Assembly (NCBI GenBank): GCA_000721375.1 | Contig: JOGW01000011.1 | Span: 62,001-126,000 of the forward strand | Length of the DNA: 64,000 bases | Reading direction: 5' to 3' | DNA from: Streptomyces sp. NRRL B-3428 | GTDB lineage: Bacteria > Actinomycetota > Actinomycetes > Streptomycetales > Streptomycetaceae | In this document: positions 44,389 to 55,391 of the stretch, in pieces | How the letters are laid out: each line of letters opens with the position of its first letter | Numbering within the stretch: the first letter of the stretch is position 1 | The notes under the pieces: generated by a model | What the model was told of the DNA's origin: nothing | The model's database searches: none | What the model saw: the letters and a program-made list of their open reading frames with translations, nothing else | Made by a program: the position numbers and the translations under genes

Positions 44389-45362
44389 CCGTTCAAGAGT
44401 CTGCGGCCCAGCGGGGTGAGCGTGTGCAGCACGCTGCTGCCGTCACGGACCGTGGAGAGCAGGCCCGCCTCGCGCAGTACGGAGGCGTGCTGGCTGGCGG
44501 AGGCCGGTGACACCCCTACCCTGCGGGCGAGTTCACCGGTCGTGCAGCCGCCGTCGACAGAGGCCAGCACCGCCGAGCGCGTACGGCCGAGCAGCCGGTC
44601 GAGGGGTTCGCGCCCCTCGGCCGGCCGCCCCACCCCCGTCCTGCGCACCGGATAGACGAGCACGGGCGCCAGCTCCTCGTCGACCAGCGTGACGGGCCTG
44701 CGGGCGCAGAAGTACGAGGGGACGAGGAGGAGTCCGCGACCGCCGAGGTGGATGTCGTGCTCCATCGGGTAGTCGGCCTCCAGGACCGGCGGACTCCAGC
44801 GCAGCACCGGCCTCAGTCCCGCGAGCATCCCCTCCGTACCGCCGTCGAGCAGTCCGCGCAGGGCGACCGCGCGCTCCGCGTCCACATGCGCGTGCACCCG
44901 GTCGAGATACGGCGCGACACTCGCCTTGTGGTAGTCGCGCAGACTGTCGGTGAGCAGCCCGACGGTGTGCTTGTCGCCGTCGGCGAGCGGCTGCAGCCAG
45001 GTCGGTACGCCGCCGGGGAAGCCGCCCATCTGGTCCAGCTCGAAGGCGAGTTGGGTGCGTGAAGTGGCGGCCAGGACGTCCAGGCTCTCGTCGATGGAGC
45101 CGTGCAGATCGCTGGGCGTGAGGAAGTCGGGGAAGTTGCCGCGCGCCGGGATCAGCGCGCCGAGCACACCGACGGCCCGCCGCCCGCGCTCCGGGTCGGA
45201 GCCGAGCCGGTGGCGGGCGCCGGCCCGCCAGCCGTCCAGTTCACCGGGTGCCCAGCGGTCGCGCAGCCGGTGCAGGCTGAGCACCGTCTCCCAGAGCAGA
45301 TGCGCACGGTCGGCGATCCGTACGCGGGTGAGATCCGCACTCGTGAAGTGGATCCGCAGCAC
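44358..45362 (-). CDS. ArsR-type winged-helix regulator, second copy
   Basis: 334 residues, a paralogue of 15260-16276 over its whole length: MLRIHFTSADLTRVRIADRAH, FPDFLTPSDLHGSIDESLDVL, DYPMEHDIHLGGRGLLLVPS, and the winged helix GELARRVGVSPASASQHASVL with wing DGSSVLHTLTPLG. The target is unknown; the gene is alone on its strand. It overlaps the end of the PhoX-like gene. Confidence 0.8.
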   Translation of the reverse strand: MLRIHFTSADLTRVRIADRAHLLWETVLSLHRLRDRWAPGELDGWRAGARHRLGSDPERGRRAVGVLGALIPARGNFPDFLTPSDLHGSIDESLDVLAATSRTQLAFELDQMGGFPGGVPTWLQPLADGDKHTVGLLTDSLRDYHKASVAPYLDRVHAHVDAERAVALRGLLDGGTEGMLAGLRPVLRWSPPVLEADYPMEHDIHLGGRGLLLVPSYFCARRPVTLVDEELAPVLVYPVRRTGVGRPAEGREPLDRLLGRTRSAVLASVDGGCTTGELARRVGVSPASASQHASVLREAGLLSTVRDGSSVLHTLTPLGRRLLNGQARKGPVTS

Positions 45363-45739
45363 CGTCGATACCCCCGTTTCGCTCCCCTATTTGGACTGAG
45401 CCGAAATGGCTGGCGGTTCCCACTCCATCGCCTCAAGGATGGTGCGGGCACGGCTTGTTCGGGGTTTCAGGGAAACACGGCGAGCTGTGCAGCGCGCCGT
45501 CCGGGACGCACCAAGTCGAGGGGTGCGGCCCTGGCGCTGTTCGCGACGGCCTCGGTGATCTGCGGTTTTCGGGGGGAGAACCGGCCACCGGGGCCGCCGC
45601 GTCCGGGCAGGCGAAAGGGGCGCCCCCGCACAGGGCGCCCCTTTCGTTCGTGACCCGGGGCCGGCGGCGAACCGGTGAGGGTTGTGTCAGGGCATGACCC
45701 GCCGACGGCCCCGGTGGCAGCGAACTCTCAACTCCCGCC
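45363..45739. other. 377-bp region without a recognisable gene
   Basis: It holds the promoter side of the regulator gene and the ppdK terminator. A plus-strand frame around 45520-45600 reads SRGAALALFATASVICGF, which looks like a lipobox signal, but no start codon or ribosome-binding site supports it. No other signal was found. Confidence 0.5.
45612..45646 (-). terminator. terminator of ppdK
   Basis: Perfect 14-bp stem (45612-45625 with 45633-45646), 7-nt loop, about 95 bp after the ppdK stop codon. Confidence 0.75.
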
Positions 45740-48451
<2,712 letters not shown>

Positions 48452-48575
48452 GGGTCTCGACTCCTCGAGGCTCGGTGGCTGCCCTGACGTCGAGGAACAT
48501 ACCCAGATCAAAGGCGTCTGAGGAGATACACCTGAGCGACGTACGGCCGTAACCACCCGTCCGCCAGCGGATCAA

Positions 48576-48718
48576 AAGTGACCCTTCGGTAGGCGAAGTT
48601 TTCATCCCCCGAAGGTCACTTGACCTCCTTCGGGGAGATCGCGCTCGGATGAGCGCGATCTGAAGCATCTGAGTTCAAGTCTTGAACGCAAAGAAGGGTG
48701 GCACCCTGTGCCACCCTT
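48576..48718 (-). promoter_or_regulatory. highly structured leader upstream of ppdK
   Basis: In the direction of ppdK: stem 48718-48709/48703-48694 (10 bp), GTTCAAG/CTTGAAC at 48687-48673, a perfect 10-bp stem 48661-48652/48645-48636, then segment 48607-48621. That segment can pair with 48627-48635 (9 bp) or with 48576-48589 (13 bp, one bulge) but not both. The layout resembles an attenuator or riboswitch expression platform. The transcript start is not known, and the first stem could instead end dusB. Confidence 0.45.
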
Positions 48719-48944
48719 CACGCTCCACACACCCTCAAGATCCGCTCATGTGAGCAGTACGCCTCTCAAGGTGGCGAGAATCACTCGACGATCGATGATC
48801 AATCAGCGCCGCTTTCCCGGCTTGCGGACAGATGCTTCCGGCACGCGGACACCCGCGACGCCGAGCAGGATCGGCCGCCGCCGCAACGACACCCGGCCTC
48901 AGCCCTCGGCACTCGGCCCCACCCCTCGGCCCCAGCCCCCGGCC
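48719..48944. other. intergenic region between the ppdK leader and dusB
   Basis: No gene. About 48889-48960 is a CCTCGGCCCCAGCC-type low-complexity tract that runs into the end of dusB. The moderately AT-rich part at 48780-48800 may contain a promoter, but no clear hexamers can be named. Confidence 0.4.
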
Positions 48945-50165
48945 TCAGCCCCCGGAAGTGTCCAGCTCCGCCTCTTCGCTCACGCCCGCGCAGTCGTACG
49001 GGTCCTTGAGCCAGCCGTCCGGCAGGACGACCCGGTTGTTCCCGGACGTGCGGCCGCGCGGGCCGTCGGCGCCGAGCGGCCAGGTCTGGTCGAGGTCGAG
49101 TTCGTCCAGGCCGCCGCGGAGTTCCGCCAGGGAGGAGGTGATGGCGAGGCGCTTGCGCATCTCGGAGCCCACCGCGAAGCCCTTCAGGTACCAGGCCACG
49201 TGCTTGCGGAAGTCGATGACACCCCGTGCCTCGTCGCCGATCCACTCCCCCAGGAGCGTTGCGTGGCGCACCATCACTTCCGCAACCTCTCGAAGCGAAG
49301 GCGCGGCGGGTTCACGGGTCCCCTCGAAGATGCTGACCAGGTCGCCGAAGAGCCAGGGGCGGCCGAGGCAGCCACGGCCCACGACCACTCCGTCGCAGCC
49401 GGTCTCGCGCATCATGCGGACCGCGTCCTCGGCGGACCAGATGTCCCCGTTGCCGAGCACCGGGATCTCCGGGACGTGCTCCTTGAGCCGGGCGATCGCG
49501 GACCAGTCCGCCGTACCGCCGTAGTGCTGGGCGGCGGTGCGGCCGTGCAGCGCGATGGCCGTGACGCCCTCCTCGACGGCGATACGGCCCGCGTCGAGGT
49601 AGGTGATGTGGTCGTCGTCGATGCCCTTGCGCATCTTCATCGTGACCGGCAGATCGCCCGCCCCGGAGACGGCCTCGCGCAGGATCGCGCGCAGCAGATG
49701 GCGCTTGTACGGCAGGGCCGAACCGCCGCCCTTGCGGGTCACCTTGGGGACCGGGCAGCCGAAGTTGAGGTCGATGTGGTCGGCGAGGTTCTCCTCCGCG
49801 ATCATGCGGACGGCCTTGCCGACGGTCGCCGGGTCCACGCCGTACAGCTGGATCGAGCGGGGCTTCTCGGTCTCGTCGAAGTGGATCAGCTGCATGGTCT
49901 TCTCGTTGCGCTCGACCAGGGCGCGGGTCGTGATCATCTCGCTGACGAAAAGCCCCTTCCCGCCGGAGAACTCACGGCAGAGGGTGCGGAACGGAGCGTT
50001 GGTGATCCCGGCCATGGGGGCGAGCACCACGGGCGGCTGAACTACGTGCGGGCCGATGGTGAGCGCCAGGGGCGACGAACAGGAGCCCCTGGAACCCCGG
50101 TTCTGCGGCACCTGCGGCGTTCCGCCCGAGGACCCGTTTGGCATGGAAGAAGACTGCTGCGGCAT
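48945..50165 (-). CDS. dusB: tRNA-dihydrouridine synthase
   Basis: 406 residues. TIM barrel with FMN: PPVVLAPMAGITNAPFRTLCRE, SIQLYGVDP, HIDLNFGCPVPKVTRKGGGSAL with the catalytic cysteine, VTMKMRKGID, ALHGRTAAQHY, and PVLGNGDIWSAEDA, then VVGRGCLGRPWLF. It reduces uridines in tRNA D loops. The first about 30 residues are low-complexity; ATG 50142 is an alternative start. It is divergent from the MFS gene. Confidence 0.93.
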   Translation of the reverse strand: MPQQSSSMPNGSSGGTPQVPQNRGSRGSCSSPLALTIGPHVVQPPVVLAPMAGITNAPFRTLCREFSGGKGLFVSEMITTRALVERNEKTMQLIHFDETEKPRSIQLYGVDPATVGKAVRMIAEENLADHIDLNFGCPVPKVTRKGGGSALPYKRHLLRAILREAVSGAGDLPVTMKMRKGIDDDHITYLDAGRIAVEEGVTAIALHGRTAAQHYGGTADWSAIARLKEHVPEIPVLGNGDIWSAEDAVRMMRETGCDGVVVGRGCLGRPWLFGDLVSIFEGTREPAAPSLREVAEVMVRHATLLGEWIGDEARGVIDFRKHVAWYLKGFAVGSEMRKRLAITSSLAELRGGLDELDLDQTWPLGADGPRGRTSGNNRVVLPDGWLKDPYDCAGVSEEAELDTSGG

Positions 50166-50230
50166 CCCGCCATTGTCGCGTACGTGGCCCGATGCCGGAC
50201 AGGGTCTTTAGTTAGGCGTACTTTTGATGC

Positions 50231-51697
50231 ATGCCCTCCGCCTCCGCCGCCGTTGAGCTGACCCATGGCCGGCGCATGCTGATCCTCGCGATCTGCTGCA
50301 TGAGCCTGCTGATCGTCAGCCTCGACAACACCGTCCTGAACGTCGCCCTGCCCTCCATGCGCGAGGAGCTGAACGCCGACGTGGCGGGCATGCAGTGGAC
50401 CATCGACGCGTACACCCTGGTCCTGGCCTCGCTCCTGATGCTCGCGGGCTCGACGGCGGACCGGATCGGGCGGCGCAAGGTCTTCATGACGGGCCTGGTC
50501 CTCTTCACCATCGGCTCGGTCCTGTGCTCCCTCGCGCCGAACCTGGAATCGCTGATCGCGTTCCGCATGGTGCAGGCCGTCGGCGGCTCGATGCTCAACC
50601 CGGTGGCGATGTCGATCATCACCAACACCTTCACCGAACCCAAGGAGCGGGCCCGCGCGATCGGGGTCTGGGGCGCGGTCGTCGGCATCTCCATGGCCGC
50701 CGGCCCCCTTGTCGGCGGACTCCTCGTCGACTCCGTCGGCTGGCGCTCGATCTTCTGGGTCAACCTGCCGGTCGGCCTCGCGGCCCTGGTCCTGACCTTG
50801 CGCCACGTCCCTGAGTCCCGCGCCCCCAAGCCCCGCCGCCCCGACCCGGTCGGGCAGCTCCTGGTCATCGCGCTGCTCGGCTCCCTCACGTACGCGATCA
50901 TCGAGGCACCCTCGAAGGGCTGGCTCTCGGCGGAGATCCTCGTCTTCAGCGCGGTGGCCGTGCTCGCGCTCGCGGGCCTCGTCCTCTACGAGCGCCGCCG
51001 CACCGAGCCCTTGATCGATCTGCGCTTCTTCCGCAGCGCGCCGTTCAGCGGTGCGACCGTGATCGCGGTCAGCGCCTTCGCCGCGCTCGCCGGCTTCCTC
51101 TTCCTGTCCACGCTCTACCTGCAGGACGTACGCGGATACGACGCGCTGCACGCCGGGCTGTGGATGCTGCCCATGGCGGCGATGTGCTTCGTGTGCGCGC
51201 CGATCTCGGGACGGCTCGTCGGCAACCGCGGGCCGCGGATCTCGCTCCTGGTCGCGGGCGTCGCGATGACGGTGAGCGGGGTCCTGTTCGCGGCCTTCGA
51301 GGCGGAGACCTCGAACACGACCCTCGTCATCGCCTACGTGATCTTCGGCATCGGCTTCGGCTTCGTGAACGCCCCCATCACCAACACCGCCGTCTCCGGT
51401 ATGCCCCGCGCCCAGGCGGGCGTCGCCGCCGCGGTCGCCTCGACCAGCCGCCAGGTGGGCGGCACGCTCGGGGTCGCGGTGATCGGTGCGGTGCTCGCGG
51501 CGGGGATGGCATCGGCCGCGACAGGCGGCCCGGAGTTCGTGGACGCGTCGAAGCCCGCCTGGTGGATCATCGCGGGCTGCGGTCTGAGCGTGCTGGTGGT
51601 CGGCGCGGTGACCAGCGGGCGGTGGGCGCGGGGCACGGCGGTGCGGACGGCCGAGCGGCTTGAGCATGTGGAGGCCCAAGAGGCGGTCAAGGTGTAG
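50231..51697 (+). CDS. MFS transporter, EmrB/QacA (DHA2) family
   Basis: 488 residues, 14 membrane segments. LDNTVLNVALPSM in helix 1, MLAGSTADRIGRRKVFMTG in loop 2-3 and GPLVGGLLVDSVGWRSIFWVN in helix 5 are DHA2 hallmarks of proton-coupled drug exporters. The short leader (50207-50226) is an AT-rich island with TTTAGTTAGGCG that may hold a regulator site. It is separated from the XRE regulator by a convergent arrangement. Confidence 0.9.
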   Translation: MPSASAAVELTHGRRMLILAICCMSLLIVSLDNTVLNVALPSMREELNADVAGMQWTIDAYTLVLASLLMLAGSTADRIGRRKVFMTGLVLFTIGSVLCSLAPNLESLIAFRMVQAVGGSMLNPVAMSIITNTFTEPKERARAIGVWGAVVGISMAAGPLVGGLLVDSVGWRSIFWVNLPVGLAALVLTLRHVPESRAPKPRRPDPVGQLLVIALLGSLTYAIIEAPSKGWLSAEILVFSAVAVLALAGLVLYERRRTEPLIDLRFFRSAPFSGATVIAVSAFAALAGFLFLSTLYLQDVRGYDALHAGLWMLPMAAMCFVCAPISGRLVGNRGPRISLLVAGVAMTVSGVLFAAFEAETSNTTLVIAYVIFGIGFGFVNAPITNTAVSGMPRAQAGVAAAVASTSRQVGGTLGVAVIGAVLAAGMASAATGGPEFVDASKPAWWIIAGCGLSVLVVGAVTSGRWARGTAVRTAERLEHVEAQEAVKV

Positions 51698-51732
51698 CCA
51701 GTGCGGGCGGCGCCGGCGGTACACCGGCCCGC

Positions 51733-52713
51733 TCAGGCCGCCGCAACCGCCACCGAGGCCAGCGCGTGAAGGCGCTCCAAGCCCTCGCGCGCCCGCTCGT
51801 CCACCGGGTAGTACGTGATCATCCGTGGGCCCGCGCCGGGGCCCAGCCACAGGTTGGTGTGGTTGAGGCGCAGTTCGCCCACATCCGGATTGATCACACG
51901 CTTCGTCTTCGACACGGACTCCACGACCTCGTGCCGCTCCCACACCTCGCAGAACTCCTCGCTCCGCTTGAGCCGCGCGAGCAGCGCCTTCCAGGCGGGC
52001 TCGGCGAGGTGCTCGGCCATCGAGGCCCGTAGCTTCGCGGCCATCGAGCGCTTCGTCTCGTCCGGCTCCCCGAGCGCGGCCCGCCAGTCGGCGTTGAAGA
52101 AGGTGAGCAGGACGCAGTTGCGGTCCTCGGCGGGCAGCGCGTCGAGGTCGCAGAAGAGACGGCCGTACGTGCGGTTGTACGCCAGGATGTCGTATCTGCT
52201 GTTGAGGATGCAGGCCGGGACGGGCTCCAACTGCTCGATGAGGCCGAGCAGTTCATCGCTGATCCGGGGACAGCGGCTGTTGGGCGCGGGGTCGGCGGAA
52301 CCGGCGAGCGCGAACAGGTGGTGGCGTTCGGAGCGGTCCATGAGCAGTGTGCGGGCCAGCGCGTCGAGCACCTGGGGAGAGACCTGGATCGGACGGGCCT
52401 GCTCCAGCCACGTGTACCAGGTGACACCGACCGCCGAGAGCGCCGCCACTTCCTCACGGCGCAGACCCGGCGTACGACGGCGGGCGCCGCGCGGCAGGCC
52501 GACCTGCTCGGGCGTGATGCGTTCGCGTCGGCTGCGCAGGAAGTCGGCGAGTTCATGGCGGCGGGCGTCGGAGTCGACGAGCGCCCCGGGAACAGGGACC
52601 GGGACCGGGCCTGCCTGCGCCGCCGCCGATGCTGCTGCCGCCGCCGCCGCCGCCGCCGCTGAAGGATCCACCATCGTCGCCATACTCCCAGGGTGCCGCT
52701 CGGCTGATGCCAT
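51733..52713 (-). CDS. XRE-type regulator with MmyB-like domain
   Basis: 326 residues. After an alanine-rich tract, a helix-turn-helix starts at ELADFLRSRRERITPEQVGL, with TPGLRREEVAALSAVGVTWYTWLEQ as the recognition part. The C-terminal MmyB-like ligand domain has ILNSRYDILAYNRTYGRLF and HTNLWLGPGAGPRM. Genes of this family usually stand divergent to a dehydrogenase or transporter they repress, here the MFS gene at 52785. ATG 52713 has AGGAG nine bases upstream; ATG 52674 is possible. Confidence 0.87.
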   Translation of the reverse strand: MASAERHPGSMATMVDPSAAAAAAAAAASAAAQAGPVPVPVPGALVDSDARRHELADFLRSRRERITPEQVGLPRGARRRTPGLRREEVAALSAVGVTWYTWLEQARPIQVSPQVLDALARTLLMDRSERHHLFALAGSADPAPNSRCPRISDELLGLIEQLEPVPACILNSRYDILAYNRTYGRLFCDLDALPAEDRNCVLLTFFNADWRAALGEPDETKRSMAAKLRASMAEHLAEPAWKALLARLKRSEEFCEVWERHEVVESVSKTKRVINPDVGELRLNHTNLWLGPGAGPRMITYYPVDERAREGLERLHALASVAVAAA

Positions 52714-52753
52714 TGCCAGGTACTCCTTCTACCAGGATAAAGACACTCTGGTA
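52713..52753 (+). promoter_or_regulatory. promoter and operator of the MFS gene
   Basis: -35 TTGCCA (52713-52718), 17-bp spacer, -10 GATAAA (52736-52741). An inverted repeat TACCAG (52730-52735) and CTGGTA (52748-52753) brackets the -10, placed for repression by the divergent MmyB-type regulator. Confidence 0.55.
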
Positions 52754-52784
52754 CCACTCTCACGGCAAGGGCACCTTGGATGAC

Positions 52785-54224
52785 GTGACCACCACCGCGA
52801 CCACCACCACCGCCACCAGCCGGCTCAAGACCGTCGCCCACGGCCCCGTCCTCGGCGGCCTCGGTCTCTTCACCGTGCTGCTCGGCGCGGCGCTCCCCCT
52901 CATCGACTTCTTCATCGTCAACGTCGCCCTGCCCACCATCGAGCACGACCTCAACGCAGGCCCCTCGCTCCTCGAACTGATCGTCGCCGGTTACGGACTC
53001 TCGTATGCCGTCCTGCTCGTGCTCGGCGGCCGGCTCGGTGACCAGTTCGGCCGCCGCCGGCTCTTCCTGATCGGTATGGCGGCCTTCGGCCTGACCTCGC
53101 TGGCCTGCGGCCTCGCACCCGACGCCTGGACCCTGGTGGCCGCGCGGGTGGCGCAGGGCGCCGCGTCCGCGCTGATGCTGCCGCAGGTGCTCGCCACCAT
53201 CCAGGCCTCGACGAGCGGCGAGCGCCGGGCCAAGGCGCTCAGCCTGTACGGGGCGACGGCCGGGCTTTCGATGGTCGCGGGCCAGATCCTGGGCGGCGTC
53301 CTGTTGTCCGCGGACCTCGCGGGTACGGGCTGGCGTGCCATCTTCCTCGTCAACGTGCCGGTCGCCCTGCTCGGTCTGCTGCTCGCCGCCCGCACACTCC
53401 CGGAGAGCCGCTCGGCCGAGCCCGCCCCCATCGACGTACCGGGAACGCTGCTTCTCGCCGTCGCCCTGCTCACCCTGCTCGCGCCCCTCACCGAGGGCCG
53501 GGCGGCGGGCTGGCCGCTGTGGACCTGGCTGGCGCTCGGTGTCTTCCCGTTCGCGGCGGTGGCCTTCTTCCTCGTGGAGCGGCGCCTCGACCGGGCCGGG
53601 CGCACCCCGCTCGTTCCGCCGAGCCTGCTCGCACTGACCTCGCTGCGGCGGGGGCTCGCCATGGTGCTGCCGTTCTCGATCGGCTTCGGCGGGTTCATGT
53701 TCGTGATCGCCATCGCGCTGCAGCAGGGTCTGGAGATGGGCCCGGTGCTCGCCGGTCTCACGCTCGTGCCCATGGCGCTCGCGTTCTTCGTCGCCTCGCT
53801 CATCGGGCCGCGGCTCGTCACGCGGTACGGCACGAGGGTCGTGACGGTCGGCGGGGTGATCCAGGGCCTCGGTATCGCACTGGTCGTACTCGCCGTGTGG
53901 CTCGGCTGGCCGGATCTCGGCGCGCTCGGCCTCGCGCCCGGACTCGCGGCGGCCGGCTTCGGCCAGGGGCTCCAACTGCCCGTCCTCATGCGGGTGGTGC
54001 TCGGCGAGGTGCCCGCCGACCGCGCCGGAGTGGGCAGCGGTGTCATGGTGACCACGCAGCAGTCGGCGCTCGCCCTGGGCGTGGCCACCCTCGGCACACT
54101 CTTCCTCTCGGTGGCCGGTTCAGCGGGCCTGCGCGACGCTCTCCTCGCCGCGCTGCTCGTCCAGTTCGGCGTGATCGTGGTGACGGTACTGCTCAGCCTG
54201 CGGCTGCCCCGGCACGTGCGGTAG
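52785..54224 (+). CDS. MFS transporter, DHA2 family
   Basis: 479 residues, about 14 membrane segments. LIDFFIVNVALPTIEHDL, LVLGGRLGDQFGRRRLFL and GQILGGVLLSADLAGTGWR give the DHA2 pattern. Start codon is uncertain: GTG 52785 follows GGA, while TTG 52776 has AAGGG at better distance. Divergent from and probably repressed by the XRE/MmyB regulator. Confidence 0.9.
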   Translation: MTTTATTTTATSRLKTVAHGPVLGGLGLFTVLLGAALPLIDFFIVNVALPTIEHDLNAGPSLLELIVAGYGLSYAVLLVLGGRLGDQFGRRRLFLIGMAAFGLTSLACGLAPDAWTLVAARVAQGAASALMLPQVLATIQASTSGERRAKALSLYGATAGLSMVAGQILGGVLLSADLAGTGWRAIFLVNVPVALLGLLLAARTLPESRSAEPAPIDVPGTLLLAVALLTLLAPLTEGRAAGWPLWTWLALGVFPFAAVAFFLVERRLDRAGRTPLVPPSLLALTSLRRGLAMVLPFSIGFGGFMFVIAIALQQGLEMGPVLAGLTLVPMALAFFVASLIGPRLVTRYGTRVVTVGGVIQGLGIALVVLAVWLGWPDLGALGLAPGLAAAGFGQGLQLPVLMRVVLGEVPADRAGVGSGVMVTTQQSALALGVATLGTLFLSVAGSAGLRDALLAALLVQFGVIVVTVLLSLRLPRHVR

Positions 54225-54319
54225 GGACCGGACCCGCGCGGCCCGCACTCCGGCGTGATCTCCGCCACCTTGCACGGCCCCATGGTCGTTCTCGCCCGGA
54301 GGTGGGCACACTGTCCGCC

Positions 54320-54847
54320 ATGGTCGACTCCGCTCTGTGGATCTCATCGCTCACAGCAGGTACTGCAGTGCTCGCCAGCTGGGTGACCAGCAAGGGCACT
54401 TCACGGGCCGCCCAGATCCAGGCCGCTGCGACGGAGCGGACCCAACGCGTGGTCCGGGTCAGCGACGCACGCCGTACCGCGTACGTGAGTTTGATAGAGC
54501 AGGCCCACAAGATGGCGGAGTTGTACTGGGCCACGTCGGATGTCTTCGCCTCCGGCAGCCCTCGGGTGGAGCAGATGCCACAACTGAAGGAACTCCGGTC
54601 CTCCCTCCGAGAGGAGTACGGCAAGCTGCGCCACACCATCTGGGTCATACGCCTGGAGGGTCCCGACGATGTCGCCGATGCCGCGGAATCCATCCGGTTG
54701 GCCACACAACCTCCGTACCGCGCCCTTGAAGCCTCGATAGCCGGCGACCCGGAGTCCGGTGCACGATTCGACGAGTGCTACGACCCGTTCTGGAACTCGG
54801 TACTGGCCTTCGTCTCGCTGGCGAGAACGGCGGTTCACGACCCCTGA
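54320..54847 (+). CDS. membrane-anchored helical protein of unknown function
   Basis: 175 residues. A hydrophobic N terminus (ALWISSLTAGTAVLASWV), then a helical body with RRTAYVSLIEQAHKMAELYW, EYGKLRHTIWVIRLEGPDDV and FDECYDPFWNSVLAFVSLAR. The design matches the protein at 1389-1937, including the R-R-x-x-AY motif after the anchor. Function unknown. Confidence 0.7.
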   Translation: MVDSALWISSLTAGTAVLASWVTSKGTSRAAQIQAAATERTQRVVRVSDARRTAYVSLIEQAHKMAELYWATSDVFASGSPRVEQMPQLKELRSSLREEYGKLRHTIWVIRLEGPDDVADAAESIRLATQPPYRALEASIAGDPESGARFDECYDPFWNSVLAFVSLARTAVHDP

Positions 54848-54869
54848 CCAGCCTCTCGCCCACGCACGA

Positions 54870-54902
54870 ACGGCCCGCAACTCCCAGGGAGTTGCGGGCC
54901 GT
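54870..54902. terminator. bidirectional terminator between convergent genes
   Basis: Stem of about 14 bp (ACGGCCCGCAACTC with its complement) with a short loop, lying between the plus-strand gene ending at 54847 and the minus-strand gene ending at 54918. Confidence 0.75.
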
Positions 54903-54917
54903 CGGCGTACACCTGGA

Positions 54918-55127
54918 TCAGCTGTTGTCAGCGTCCTCCTGCGGCGCGTCCTCAGTCTTCGACGCGCCCTGCGCACGCTCCTGCATCTTGCGTACGAGCT
55001 CCTGCTTGAGCTCTTCGGCCGTCTTGCGGTCGTTCGCGCGGGACGCCGCGGATCCGGCGTCGTTCTTGCGGGACAGCTTCTTGCGCTGTCCGCCCACGCC
55101 GAGCAAGTTGTTCCGGCTCTTGGCCAC
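54918..55127 (-). CDS. DUF6243 small protein
   Basis: 69 residues: MAKSRNNLLGVGGQRKKLSR then a charged helix (EELKQELVRKMQERAQ) and an acidic tail. This is the conserved Streptomyces DUF6243 family; its role is unknown, but the strongly basic N terminus and acidic C terminus suggest nucleic-acid or ribosome association. Monocistronic, ended by the shared terminator. Confidence 0.8.
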   Translation of the reverse strand: MAKSRNNLLGVGGQRKKLSRKNDAGSAASRANDRKTAEELKQELVRKMQERAQGASKTEDAPQEDADNS

Positions 55128-55270
55128 GGGTGATTCCCATCAGGTGAGAGAGATGAAGGTGTCGGGAGGGGCGGGGCCGAGCCCGCCGGATCTCACTCGT
55201 AGATCGGGAGGTGAAAGTACATGGGGGCGACGCTACCGGAGCGGGCGCGACGGTCGCACCAGTTTTGAGG

Positions 55271-55314
55271 TGACAGATGACAGCTGACAGATATTGAAAT
55301 CTGTCAGCTGTCAT
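55271..55314. promoter_or_regulatory. long inverted repeat, operator of the aldo/keto reductase
   Basis: 16-bp perfect arms (55277-55292 and 55299-55314) with a 6-bp spacer, built from repeated TGACAG units. It lies 77 bp before the reductase start and is the likely target of the TetR protein encoded downstream. Confidence 0.65.
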
Positions 55315-55391
55315 GCCAGGCTGTATACGGCAGCACCCCCGGGCACTCCCGAATACCGGCGGGTACCCGTCGACCTCCCCAGGAGCCCCTC

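Noticed and set aside
50200..50230. TTTAGTTAGGCGTAC before the MFS gene as an iron box
   Set aside because: Left half resembles the consensus but the right half does not; the gene is a drug-type exporter with no iron link.
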